Notes under the pieces: generated by a model | Told to the model about the DNA's origin: nothing | Database searches by the model: none | The model's input: the letters and a program-made list of their open reading frames with translations, nothing else | Source: Rhodobacteraceae bacterium Alg231-04 | GTDB taxonomy: Bacteria > Pseudomonadota > Alphaproteobacteria > Rhodobacterales > Rhodobacteraceae | Direction of reading: 5' to 3' | Assembly (NCBI GenBank): GCA_900143635.1 | Contig: FREY01000008.1 | Coordinates: 1-64,000 of the forward strand | Length of the DNA stretch: 64,000 nt | Program-made: the position numbers and the translations under genes | Shown: piece by piece, positions 45,058-54,416 of the stretch | How positions within the stretch are numbered: the first letter of the stretch is position 1 | How the letters are laid out: the number at the start of each line of letters is the position of its first letter

Positions 45058-45765
45058 ATGTCCCTGTTCACCACAATGAATGTGACCTGCCCCGCCTGTT
45101 CCCACACCACCACCATGGAGGCGGTCGGCAGCGTCAATGCCGACCGGCGCCCGGACCTGAGGGACGCCATTCTCGACAGCACCTTTCAGCTGGTGCCCTG
45201 CCCAAAGTGTAACGAGGAGTTCCGGCTGGAGCCGGAGTTCAGCTATCTGGATGTGGGCCGCGGTGATTGGATCGCCGCAATGCCCGGACGCCAGATGGTT
45301 GATTTTCGCGAGCAGGAACCAGAGGCCGCCGAGAGCTTTGCCACCGCCTATGGCAAGGACGCCCCGGCCGAAGCCCAGACCGTTGGCACCGATCTGACAC
45401 CGCGCCTGACATTTGGCTGGCAGGGCCTGCGCGAGAAGATCCTGATCAGCGAACATGAGCTGGATGACGGGATCGTCGAGCTTTGCAAGTTCGAACTGCT
45501 GCGCAATATCGACGAGGCGCCAGTGGGCCGGGACGTGGAGCTGCGCCTCTATATGGTCGAGGACGCGTTGCTTACCTTCCTGTTCCTCGACATGCTGAGC
45601 GAAGAAACCCTTGAGGAAGTTCAGGTACCGCGCAGCCTATATGACGAGATCGCCGCCAAACGGGACGCCTACGGCCCGCTACTGGAGCAGCTGACCGAGA
45701 GTGTCTTTGTGGATATGCGCAAGCTGTTCATGGGCGAAGATGACGCAACAGTGGGCGACAGTTAA
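45058..45765 (+). CDS. CpXC-domain zinc-ribbon-like protein
   Basis: 235 residues. The N-terminal CpXC domain has two CPxC knuckles, Cys11-Pro-Ala-Cys14 and Cys48-Pro-Lys-Cys51, likely binding zinc, followed by FSYLDVGRGDWIAAMPG. The rest is helical and acidic (LMVEDALLTFLFLDMLSEETLEEV). It starts 3 nt after the giant HEXXH gene and ends at a clear terminator, so the two form a bicistron. The arrangement fits a toxin/immunity or effector/chaperone pair, but CpXC proteins are uncharacterised and this is inference. Confidence 0.75.
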   Translation: MSLFTTMNVTCPACSHTTTMEAVGSVNADRRPDLRDAILDSTFQLVPCPKCNEEFRLEPEFSYLDVGRGDWIAAMPGRQMVDFREQEPEAAESFATAYGKDAPAEAQTVGTDLTPRLTFGWQGLREKILISEHELDDGIVELCKFELLRNIDEAPVGRDVELRLYMVEDALLTFLFLDMLSEETLEEVQVPRSLYDEIAAKRDAYGPLLEQLTESVFVDMRKLFMGEDDATVGDS

Positions 45766-45799
45766 CCGCCCAACGCTGTCTGCTATCGCCGCAGTGCTT

Positions 45800-45831
45800 C
45801 GCCGCCCGCCAACTCAGTCGGGCGGCGTTTT
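45800..45831 (+). terminator. Rho-independent terminator after the CpXC gene
   Basis: A perfect 9-bp GC stem CGCCGCCCG / CGGGCGGCG with a 10-nt loop, followed by TTTTA. It lies between convergent genes, just before the stop of the caspase-like gene on the other strand. Confidence 0.8.
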
Positions 45832-47752
45832 AGTTGGAGGCGAGGATTTCGGCCTTGAAACCGCCATTGCGCCAGCGTTCCAGTGCTGCGGTGAAATTCG
45901 GCCCCGGCAAGCCATCGATGGCACCGGCATAGTAGCCCGCCTCTTTCAGCCGCGACTGAACGGATTTCAACGTGTCGCGCGACCAGTCGCCGGACGAGGT
46001 GGTCAGCTGTTTCAGAACCGTGCCACGATCCTCGGCGACGCCGCGCAGCAGATGATTGGCTGCTTCTTCTGGATCACGCGGAACACCCCGGCCCTCGTCC
46101 AGCAGAATGGCAGCGGCGCGATAGCCTTCGTATTCACCGTCCCGTGCCGCGCGCTGGAAATACTTCAAAGCGTCCTGCGACGTGTCGATCACACCGTCCT
46201 GCGCCAGAACGCCAAGATTAAACACCGCCTTGGCCGATCCGGCCCCGGCCGCATCGCGCAGCAGCGCGACCGCCCGGTCGGGATCAGGCGCGCCCTGATC
46301 GCCCTGAAACAGCGACACCGCCAGATTGATCATCGCATCCGGGCTGCCGGCTTCGGCGGCCCGTTCATAAAGCGCCATGGCTGCGTCCATGTCTTGGGGC
46401 ACGCCGGTGCCGCGTTCGGTCAGCTGCGCCAGGCTGACCATGGCGCGCAAATCGCCCCGGCCAGCGGCACTTTTATAGAGTTTCACCGCCCGATCCAGAT
46501 CGCCGGCCGCTGCGTTGGCGCGGGCCAGCAGCGCGGTGTAATGCGGCAGGTCCGGGGACTGGGCCGCTGCGGCAGAACAGGCCTGGATCGCCGCCAATGT
46601 GTTTTGCTTTAACCGCGAAAAGGGCACGCCCACCGTGGCGGCCGTTGCATCGCGCGGATGTGTTGCCAGCCGCTCGCAGACAGCACCCGGAGTGTTGTCT
46701 GCGGTTCTGGGCAGCATGTCCAGCAACCGGCTGGCCTGCCCTGCGTGGGCCCCATCGGGGTAGCGTTCGAGATAAAAGTCCAGCAAGGGCCGCATCCGGC
46801 TGCGCCGCGCAAGGCTCCACAGCCGTTCAGCCTCGGCCACGGGATTCTGCTGCGTCAGCGCCCGTGTCCGGGTGCCGGTTTGCAGAAAAGCCAGGACATC
46901 GTCCACATGGGCGCCCTGCGGATAGCGATCCGCATATAGCTGCATCAGGTCGGCATCCTTGGCATCCGCCGCCACCTGCCACAGCAGGGTTTCCTCAGAG
47001 ACCGTCATTGGGCTGCTGTCGAATTTGAAGCGCCGCGTCAGCGAGGAATTGTCCCAGGGGATCTGCCGCCCGCCGGTCGCCGCCAGCACATCCCGGCGCA
47101 CCGAGATCAGCAATTCGGACACATCCTGCCCCGGCGTGTAGATATGGCTCAGCAGCGCTTCGGTGAAGAAACTGTTCCGCCCGGTTCCATCATAGGCCAC
47201 GTTGTCCGGCTGGGTGGCATAGGCAAACATATAGTCTGCGGCGGTGCCCACCCGTGCCAGACCACTGCCTGCACCGGTGGGCAGATCGCCACCCGCACCA
47301 AAGGGGTTGTCGCGGCACGCGTCCAGAAACACCAGCTTCAGACCCTTTGAACGTTCCAAGGCTGCCATGACATCGGTCAGGGGAACCGTCTGATCGGCCA
47401 GATCCGCGACCGAACTCATCCTCGCATCAATCGGCACCAGGTAATTCTGGCCGCTGATCTGGAACCCATGCCCTGCATAGAAAAACATCACCACATCCGC
47501 GGTTTCAGCGGCTGCCCCAAACTGGTCGATGGCGCTGCGCATCTGCGCCATTGACGTGTCGCTGCCCAAGATAACCTCGAAGCCCAGCCCCTCCAGCGCC
47601 ACCGAAATATCGAGCGCATCATTGACCGGGTTCACCAGTGGACTGACACTTTGATAGCCAGAGTTGCCAAAGACCAGCGCCACACGGGATTCAGCCAGCG
47701 CGGGCAGCGCAAGCAGCCCCCACAACAGGCAAAAAACAATCAGTCGCCGCAT
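45830..47752 (-). CDS. Secreted caspase-like (C14) protein with Sel1/TPR repeats and peptidoglycan-binding-like tail
   Basis: 640 residues. The signal peptide (MRRLIVFCLLWGLLALPALA) is followed by a caspase/metacaspase p20 domain (22-235) with the catalytic dyad His95 in FYAGHGF and Cys146 in FLDACRDNPF. From ~385 a run of Sel1-like repeats (AAGRGDLRAMVSLAQLTERGTGVPQD and similar units) follows. A C-terminal segment (SVQSRLKEAGYYAGAIDGLPGPNFTAALERW) looks like a peptidoglycan-binding type 1 domain. It begins 24 nt after the TpsA gene, so it is the third gene of the TpsB-TpsA operon. A periplasmic or secreted protease acting on or with the exoprotein is possible. Confidence 0.88.
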   Translation of the reverse strand: MRRLIVFCLLWGLLALPALAESRVALVFGNSGYQSVSPLVNPVNDALDISVALEGLGFEVILGSDTSMAQMRSAIDQFGAAAETADVVMFFYAGHGFQISGQNYLVPIDARMSSVADLADQTVPLTDVMAALERSKGLKLVFLDACRDNPFGAGGDLPTGAGSGLARVGTAADYMFAYATQPDNVAYDGTGRNSFFTEALLSHIYTPGQDVSELLISVRRDVLAATGGRQIPWDNSSLTRRFKFDSSPMTVSEETLLWQVAADAKDADLMQLYADRYPQGAHVDDVLAFLQTGTRTRALTQQNPVAEAERLWSLARRSRMRPLLDFYLERYPDGAHAGQASRLLDMLPRTADNTPGAVCERLATHPRDATAATVGVPFSRLKQNTLAAIQACSAAAAQSPDLPHYTALLARANAAAGDLDRAVKLYKSAAGRGDLRAMVSLAQLTERGTGVPQDMDAAMALYERAAEAGSPDAMINLAVSLFQGDQGAPDPDRAVALLRDAAGAGSAKAVFNLGVLAQDGVIDTSQDALKYFQRAARDGEYEGYRAAAILLDEGRGVPRDPEEAANHLLRGVAEDRGTVLKQLTTSSGDWSRDTLKSVQSRLKEAGYYAGAIDGLPGPNFTAALERWRNGGFKAEILASN

Positions 47753-47776
47753 GTTTTCTCCGTTCCGCAGCCGGTA

Positions 47777-50700
47777 TTACAGATCCGCGACGCGGGACAG
47801 CTGCAGGCCTACCGTATCAACTGCGTCGGCCACAGTCAGTATGGTTTGACGCTGGATTGCCGCCAATTCCGGATCGTCTGCACGTACCAGAGTGATGGCT
47901 TTGCGGATCTCGCCGGAGGCGGTGGTCAGGGCCGATTGCGCCTCTGTGATCGCATCGCGGCGAATGGCGTCGCGTTCGGCATCGCTGGTCGCGCCGGCAA
48001 GGCGTTGCTCGGTTCGGGTGCGGACCTGATCGATACTGCTGCGCGCGGTGCGAATGATCTGCGCGACATTCTCCATCCCCGGCGGCAGATCGTTCGAAAT
48101 GGCGTCCATTTCGCCTGCGAAATCGCTCAAGGCATCCGACAGACAGGCCAGATAACGCCCCACATCACCGCCGCTTTGACCGCAGCTGTCAGTCTTTGCA
48201 ATCAGGCCGTCCGACAGGCCTTGTACGGTTTCAAGCGTATCCAGCGCGCTTTGTGTGCCGCTGCTAACCGAGGCGACGTCGCCCACGATGACTGAATCGT
48301 CGTCCGAAAAACTATCTGTTGGGTTCGGCAGTTCAACGTCCACAATGACAGGAGGGCGCGGAACGCTGTCTCCGCCATTGGTCACGACGAATTCACCATC
48401 CACGAATGTGATGTCATAGTTATCCAGCCCTTCGCCAGTGGCTTCGCTGGCATAGATTTCGAACGGGCTGTCTTCGGCCGAGACTTCTACGTCCGTGCCG
48501 TAACTGTAGAGCTCGACACTGTCCACGCTGTCACCCTCGACCACCAGACCGGACACGGAAAACTCGGTGCCATCAAACTCAAAGGCATCGCCTTCCAGCT
48601 TTACTTGATCATCCGCAGTGATCACCAAAGGCGCACGAGTGATTGTGGCATCGGCTTCAAGGTCAACAACCCGGTAGGTCACACCGTCATCACTGGTCAC
48701 GGACCCGGTGGCCAAGGTGAATGTGGTATTCCCGGCGTTTTCATCCGCAAAGGTCAGGCTTTCAAATACTGCTGTTGTATCCAGCGTGTCGTCCGACTCT
48801 CCGAAAACATATGAATCTGGCCCACCTGCGACACTGCCGGTTGTCGTGGCGCCCGAGGTTTGGCCATATTGCACAGTCACCGTATCGGGCTGGGCAAACA
48901 CAACGGCCGTGGTGGTGTAGTTGACAGGATAGTAGCCTGAATCACCCGGCGCCCAGACCGTATCGAAATCCCAGCCTTCTGCCTCACCAAGTGCGATGAA
49001 GCCGGTCGTGTCCTGAAATTGCGCCGTGGTCAGGCCGGTGTCCCCTCCGGCGCTGCTGCTGAGCCCCGAGGTGGTGGTGTCCCAGAAGTTCCCGACCAGC
49101 ACGCCCGCGGTGTATTCGACTGCCGCAAAGCCGCCGGTTTCAAAAACCGCGTCCCCGGATGTGGTCACTGACCCGGTGGAATAGGAGTGCTGGATCGTAT
49201 CGTCCACCCAGCCTGCAAAGCCCGCGGCCTGCACGCTTACTGCATCGCCGCCGGTACTCGTGACATCGACATTGCCCCGCGCATAAGAATCGCTAATCCC
49301 CGAAGTAGAGCCTTCCGAATCTTCCGCGTAGCCGACAAATCCGCCAGCCGTGATGATGAGATTATCGGTTGCATTGGTGACGGTCACATCTCCCAGTGCG
49401 TGCGACCTGTTGATGAGGCCATAGTTTTCGCCGACAAATCCACCAATGTCCTGATAGGTAGAACCATTGTCGATATTGGCCGTCACCGCGACATCCGTGA
49501 AACTGTCTTCGATGGTGCCATAGTTGACGCCGACCAAACCGCCGGTGCTTTGCCCCAATGTGGTCAGCGTGCTGCCACCGTCAATTCGGACATTGCGGAT
49601 CTTGCCATCGTTAGTGGCGGCCAAAACACCGCCGGCAGAGCCGGCAATCGTCGCGTTTGAAATCCGCAGATCTGACACTGTCGCGTCGCTGGAAAGGGTG
49701 GTGAACAGACCGGCCGCCGCCGGTTCCGGACCTTCCGAGGGCTCCTGAGAATCCATCTCCAGTTCGGAAATAGTGAAGCCGCCACCGTCAAATGTTCCGT
49801 TCCAGTTGGTGATCGGCTCAAAACCGGTGCCGTCATCACTGCGCGACCAGCCAGAGGTGCCGCTGGCATCAATATCATTCAGCAGTGCCACGGTTGGATC
49901 GTCTTCATCCGAATTGAAATAGCCGGAACTCAGCCCCTGCAGACCATAGATATCAACCAGGCCCAGCGTGCCATCGTAGCCGTTATCGCCGACGCCGCGA
50001 ATGAAATCTGCGGAGCCGCTCAGCGCGAAATTATTGGCCGAGAACCGTGGCAGCTCGTAGGCCACACCAGAGCCCGCCGCGGCGGCGCCGATTTGCTGCC
50101 AGCTGCCGGACATGAGCAAGAAGTCTGCCACTTCGACATGACCAAGCGCAGCGCCGCTACCGTCCCAGCGCGCAACAATGTCACCGCCTGCAAAGATTGT
50201 CAGCCCACCTGAAGGCGCATCGATCGCAGCATTCAGAAGAACATCATTATCAGCATCCAGCGTCAGGGTTGTGGCGCTGGTCCAGTTGATATCCGCATTG
50301 ATGGTGATGTCACCGGCGTCGGAGCCAACGGCATCCTCTGTCGTCAGCGTCACATTGCTGGAGTCCAGGCTGGCCTCCAGCGCGTCTTCACCCCCTGCGC
50401 CGACATCAATCGTAATGTCGGTCGGGTCCAGCAGCAAGGTTCCCCAGCTGCCGAAACTGGCGCGGGTATTGGCCAGCCCGCCGTAGGTCAGAAACTGCTT
50501 GGCCGAGACTTCGATAAACCCGCCATCGCCACTTTCTGCGCCGCCCTGGGCCGAAACTGAGCCGTAGAACGTGGTGGTGTCATCCGACCAGATCGCGATC
50601 CGCCCGCCGTTGCCCGCCTGCAGCGCATCGGCGCGAATGACAGTTTCGGAATCGACGTCGACGCTGGCCGCGCGTTGCAGATCGCCCTGCCCGGCAAAAT

Positions 50701-51787
50701 CGCCACCGATCCGAACCAACCCGTCTCCGGTGACGTGGCTGGCGTCAATGTCGGCGCCTTCAAGCACGATCTGCTCACCGGTTATGGTGATCTGCGGCCG
50801 ACTGCGCGGTCGCAGCGACTCCTCGACCGCCAGCGCAGAAGAGGTGCTGCGGGTCGAGACCTGTCCCGAAACAGTCACTGTCCCGCCGGCGCCACCACCC
50901 AGAACAATGGTCCCGTTGTGCATCGATACCGAGCGCGCCTCGGCAACTCCCGACAGGTTGACCGCCTGCCGCACCGCCTCGCGCGCGGTGGCCGCCCGCA
51001 TCTCGATCAGGCCCCCTTCGGCGCTGGCGGTTCCCGAGTGGTCGATCAGCGCCAGACCATCGTCGGCATCATCACCGGTGGGAAGGGCCACCTGTAGAAA
51101 CTGGTCTCCTGACAGATCCAGCGTCACCCGTTCTCCGCTGGCAAATCCAATCCGCCCCATCGGTACGGTCACGACGCCCGAATTGCGCACCCTGCCGCCC
51201 TGCAGCGCCGCATAGCCGCCACGACCAATGGTCACCCGCCCGGCGTTGGTCACCGTGGCCGCGTTGCCATTGCCGCGATAGTGCAACCGTCCGGCATTGA
51301 AATCATCATCAGAAATGTCGAGGGTCGACGCCACAAAACCCTGTGAACTCACCGTCCCGTTCGGGCCGATGAAAATGCCATTCGGATTGACAATATGGAC
51401 CTGCCCGTTGGCGGTCAAACGACCAAGGATCTCAGTTCCTGTACTGCCTGTGACCCGGTTCAGGATCGCTGAATCCTGCCCAGGTTGGCGGAAATCGACA
51501 TGGGCCTGCGACCCAATCGAGAAACTGTCCCAATTCACCACAGCCGTGTCTGAGCCCTGAGTGATCACCATCGTGTTCGTGCCCGGCTGGGTGATGGCGA
51601 CATCTCCGCTGGCCACCACGCCGCCCGTCGGCAGCGTCGGATCAGTGGCCAAAGCCGGGCCGGAACAGATGCAGACCGCCACACCGCTGAGCAGGGCACG
51701 GCGCAAAGGCGTTGTTTTAAATGTCACACCGTTAGAACCGGAAGTTCGCCGACATGCTGAACCGGTTTTCGTCGGGGATCGCGTCAT
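47777..51787 (-). CDS. Two-partner secretion exoprotein (TpsA / filamentous-haemagglutinin-like)
   Basis: 1336 residues from the ATG at 51787, which has AGGAG 7 nt upstream but lies inside the end of the tpsB frame; a GTG at 51724 is the alternative. The signal-like segment is LRRALLSGVAVCICSGPALA. The TPS domain (~50-300) has VNWDSFSIGSQAHVDFRQ and VNPNGIFIGPNGTV, the NPNGI hallmark. A beta-helix follows, with GLUG-like repeats (GGLVGVNYGTIEDSF, GGFVGENYGLINRS; ~720-930), MBG/YDG-like strands (~1030-1180) and a helical C-terminus. There is no toxin-like C-terminal module. It is probably an adhesin or surface fibre exported by the adjacent TpsB. Confidence 0.92.
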   Translation of the reverse strand: MTRSPTKTGSACRRTSGSNGVTFKTTPLRRALLSGVAVCICSGPALATDPTLPTGGVVASGDVAITQPGTNTMVITQGSDTAVVNWDSFSIGSQAHVDFRQPGQDSAILNRVTGSTGTEILGRLTANGQVHIVNPNGIFIGPNGTVSSQGFVASTLDISDDDFNAGRLHYRGNGNAATVTNAGRVTIGRGGYAALQGGRVRNSGVVTVPMGRIGFASGERVTLDLSGDQFLQVALPTGDDADDGLALIDHSGTASAEGGLIEMRAATAREAVRQAVNLSGVAEARSVSMHNGTIVLGGGAGGTVTVSGQVSTRSTSSALAVEESLRPRSRPQITITGEQIVLEGADIDASHVTGDGLVRIGGDFAGQGDLQRAASVDVDSETVIRADALQAGNGGRIAIWSDDTTTFYGSVSAQGGAESGDGGFIEVSAKQFLTYGGLANTRASFGSWGTLLLDPTDITIDVGAGGEDALEASLDSSNVTLTTEDAVGSDAGDITINADINWTSATTLTLDADNDVLLNAAIDAPSGGLTIFAGGDIVARWDGSGAALGHVEVADFLLMSGSWQQIGAAAAGSGVAYELPRFSANNFALSGSADFIRGVGDNGYDGTLGLVDIYGLQGLSSGYFNSDEDDPTVALLNDIDASGTSGWSRSDDGTGFEPITNWNGTFDGGGFTISELEMDSQEPSEGPEPAAAGLFTTLSSDATVSDLRISNATIAGSAGGVLAATNDGKIRNVRIDGGSTLTTLGQSTGGLVGVNYGTIEDSFTDVAVTANIDNGSTYQDIGGFVGENYGLINRSHALGDVTVTNATDNLIITAGGFVGYAEDSEGSTSGISDSYARGNVDVTSTGGDAVSVQAAGFAGWVDDTIQHSYSTGSVTTSGDAVFETGGFAAVEYTAGVLVGNFWDTTTSGLSSSAGGDTGLTTAQFQDTTGFIALGEAEGWDFDTVWAPGDSGYYPVNYTTTAVVFAQPDTVTVQYGQTSGATTTGSVAGGPDSYVFGESDDTLDTTAVFESLTFADENAGNTTFTLATGSVTSDDGVTYRVVDLEADATITRAPLVITADDQVKLEGDAFEFDGTEFSVSGLVVEGDSVDSVELYSYGTDVEVSAEDSPFEIYASEATGEGLDNYDITFVDGEFVVTNGGDSVPRPPVIVDVELPNPTDSFSDDDSVIVGDVASVSSGTQSALDTLETVQGLSDGLIAKTDSCGQSGGDVGRYLACLSDALSDFAGEMDAISNDLPPGMENVAQIIRTARSSIDQVRTRTEQRLAGATSDAERDAIRRDAITEAQSALTTASGEIRKAITLVRADDPELAAIQRQTILTVADAVDTVGLQLSRVADL

Positions 51788-53438
51788 CCCGTTCTCCTCT
51801 GCCGTATTCCAGCCTGAGACTGGTGGATCGGTAATTCGAATTTGTTTCTCTAATAATATCCAGACCGAGCCCGTAGCTATGCGCCTTGGTCTGACCCTGC
51901 TCCAGAACCGTTGGGTTCTCGATCAAAACCCGGCCCGCACCTGCAAAAAGGTAGGGGGAAAGGGTGAAGTTCCCAGCGCCGGTGCTGACCGCATAAAGCT
52001 TTGCCAACTCGGTTCGCAGAACCCAGCCGCTGTCACCGCGCAAAGACCCGGAATCAAAGGCTGACAATTCCTGCCCGCCAACGACCGAGAATTGTTCGGA
52101 GGTCAAAAGCGGATCACCAAAAGAACTCTGTGCCCGCGCCGAAACCGCCAGCGAGAGATTGCCTGCCAGCGCCTGCCTATGCGAGGCCGAAATGGCCAGT
52201 TTTGAGAACGTCGCATCAGCGCCGGACCGCGACAGAGGCGTGCCCCCCGACGCCTCGGCCAGGGTTCGTGCACCCAAGGCATCCAACCCCCGCGAGACCA
52301 CCACACCAGCCGTTGTATAGCTGCCATTTTCACCCAGACGCGACAGGGTTGTCCCGGCGCGCAACACGGTCAGCTTATCCAGAAAAATCGGCGTGCCACT
52401 GGCAAGAAGCGCCTGTGTGTCCTCAGACCGGTCCAGTGAAAACTGCCCGGTCACATTCAGTTGTCGGCCACGTACAAACGGGTAGATCAGTCGCAACGAC
52501 TGGCGATCAAAGTCGGACCGCGTCGCGATGAAATTGTCCGGCGTGGTATCGCTGGAGGTGACTTCCAGGTTCACGCTGGCGCCCGAATACCCAATAGGAA
52601 GCACCGCACCACCGGCAAGAATTCGGCTGCGCGGATCGCTGGTGAAAACCTGCGTTGGTGATCCCGACAGCCGCAGATAAAAGGTCTCGCCCCAGCCAAG
52701 CATGCTGTTCATCTCGACCCCGAGGTCAAGGTTGAACCCGCCGAGGGAGTCGCCATTGGGATTTCCAAGTCCGACAAAACCAGTCACCGGGCGGTATTCC
52801 GGCGCAAGGCCAATGACGGTCGCACCGGGCGCATCGCCCGCCGCCAGGGCTGAACTCAGCGCGGTGCCGGGCACATCGCCCGCCAGCAACAGCTGGCGTT
52901 CCAGCTCGGCTCTGGTCAGGCTGCCGCGGTTTATCAGCTGCTCGGTCAGCCGCTCAACCCGCGGGCGGATATTCTCGGGCACATCATCGGTGTTGATCGC
53001 CTCAACAAACCCATCCACAACCGTGACGCGAAGGCGGCCACCGTCCCGCAGCGATTGCTGCGGCAGCACGACACGGGTCAAAACAAATCCCGCCCGCGCA
53101 TAGGCCACTTCCAGTGCCGACGTCGCGTTGAACAATTCCGAAACGGCAATCCGCCCCGAGGTCAGTTGTTCGACAAAGGCGGCGTTTTCCGCAGCCATCT
53201 GCGGCAGACCGTTTTCCAGGTCAACGCCAGACAGGGTGATGCCGATATCCTCGGAGCCCGGCGGTGCCTTGGTCCCGGCCTGACCGGTAAACACCACCGA
53301 CCCGTTCAGACGCTGCAAATCTGGTGTAAAGCTTTCCGGCGTGACTTCGCTGGCGGTTTGCGCCTGCAATGGCAGGGCGCAGAACCCGGTCAGCGCAACA
53401 ACCTGAGCCGCAATCAAGCCACTCTTAATGAAACGCAT
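51732..53438 (-). CDS. Two-partner secretion outer-membrane transporter (TpsB, ShlB/FhaC family)
   Basis: 568 residues from the ATG at 53438; an upstream GTG at 53459 adds 7. The signal peptide is FIKSGLIAAQVVALTGFCALPLQAQ. POTRA domains (~30-200) include VVLPQQSLRDGGRLRVTVVDGFVEAI. A 16-strand-type beta barrel follows, ending in the aromatic terminus ANFRF typical of BAM substrates. It exports the TpsA protein encoded immediately downstream, whose start overlaps its last 56 nt. The operon order is tpsB-tpsA-caspase-like gene. About 230 nt of non-coding DNA separate it from the T6SS phosphatase gene. Confidence 0.93.
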   Translation of the reverse strand: MRFIKSGLIAAQVVALTGFCALPLQAQTASEVTPESFTPDLQRLNGSVVFTGQAGTKAPPGSEDIGITLSGVDLENGLPQMAAENAAFVEQLTSGRIAVSELFNATSALEVAYARAGFVLTRVVLPQQSLRDGGRLRVTVVDGFVEAINTDDVPENIRPRVERLTEQLINRGSLTRAELERQLLLAGDVPGTALSSALAAGDAPGATVIGLAPEYRPVTGFVGLGNPNGDSLGGFNLDLGVEMNSMLGWGETFYLRLSGSPTQVFTSDPRSRILAGGAVLPIGYSGASVNLEVTSSDTTPDNFIATRSDFDRQSLRLIYPFVRGRQLNVTGQFSLDRSEDTQALLASGTPIFLDKLTVLRAGTTLSRLGENGSYTTAGVVVSRGLDALGARTLAEASGGTPLSRSGADATFSKLAISASHRQALAGNLSLAVSARAQSSFGDPLLTSEQFSVVGGQELSAFDSGSLRGDSGWVLRTELAKLYAVSTGAGNFTLSPYLFAGAGRVLIENPTVLEQGQTKAHSYGLGLDIIRETNSNYRSTSLRLEYGRGERDDAIPDENRFSMSANFRF

Positions 53439-53693
53439 TCTGCATCCGGTCAAAGTCACCCGAATTCACCCACTCTTTTGAAATTCGCCAAGAAATTTGA
53501 TTGCCGCAGGGCAAGTTAGCCCCGCAGTTATGCCTGAAAGCAGTCCCATCCCAATGACTTTCTGTCAACCCGGAGGAGACCTGCGCCCAGCTGTTAACCG
53601 GCTGTCATTGCGCAATGATCACAGTCGTTCAGCCGACGTCCGCCCCCCCACAGGCAGTTTGAGAATGGCCCGGCAGGGCCTCAGCGCCGCGGG

Positions 53694-54416
53694 TTAGAGT
53701 ACGTCAATCACAATGATCGAAATATTATCCGCGCCACCACCGTCCAGGGCAATCTGCTGCAACGTGTCAGCGACAGTTTCAATCGGCTCGGCGCGCAGGA
53801 CCCGTTCCAGCGTGGCAAAGGTGGCATATTTGGTCAGCCCATCCGAGCAAAGAAGGAACCGATCGCCGGGGAACAGCTCTCCCCGGATCTTGTCCAGTTC
53901 CAGGTCATCACCAACACCCACCGCGCGGGTGATCGCATTGGACTGCGGGTGCTGTTCTGCCTCATCCCAGGTCATCTGTCCTGCATGGACAAGATCAGCC
54001 ACCACTGAATGATCAGAGGTCAGCATTTCAATGCCGCCTGACTGCAACCGATAAAGACGGCTGTCCCCTGCCCAAAAGGCCGCGAAATGCCCATTGGCGG
54101 CCACAAAGGTCACAACAGTCGCACCGATAGTGCCACTGCCGCGCTGTTCGGATTCCCGCACGATCACATCATGCGCGCTGCGGATGGCGCCGCGCAGCGC
54201 CGATAGCAACGCCGCAGGATCGAGACCCGGATCGATCATGGCAATGCTGTCGACCACGGTTTGCGAGGCAAAATCACCGCCCGCATGGCCGCCCATACCG
54301 TCAGACACGGTCCAGATCTGCTGGTCCGGAAGGGCCAGAATACTGTCTTCGTTGATTTTGCGCTTGTGGCCAACATGGGTGGTGGCAGAAAACCTGAGAC
54401 GGTTTTTCGTGTTCAT
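53694..54416 (-). CDS. pppA: PP2C-type protein phosphatase, T6SS PppA
   Basis: 240 residues from the ATG at 54416 (GGAGAG upstream), overlapping the tagF stop as ATGA. PP2C motifs: HVGHKRKINEDS, the metal-binding DGMGGHAGG, FAAFWAGDSRLYRL, LCSDGLTKYA and GADNISIIVI. In T6SS clusters this enzyme reverses phosphorylation of the FHA protein by the kinase. Both partners are present in the window: the kinase at 34726-36927 and the FHA protein at 61467-63083. It is the last gene of the leftward T6SS operon. Confidence 0.93.
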   Translation of the reverse strand: MNTKNRLRFSATTHVGHKRKINEDSILALPDQQIWTVSDGMGGHAGGDFASQTVVDSIAMIDPGLDPAALLSALRGAIRSAHDVIVRESEQRGSGTIGATVVTFVAANGHFAAFWAGDSRLYRLQSGGIEMLTSDHSVVADLVHAGQMTWDEAEQHPQSNAITRAVGVGDDLELDKIRGELFPGDRFLLCSDGLTKYATFATLERVLRAEPIETVADTLQQIALDGGGADNISIIVIDVL

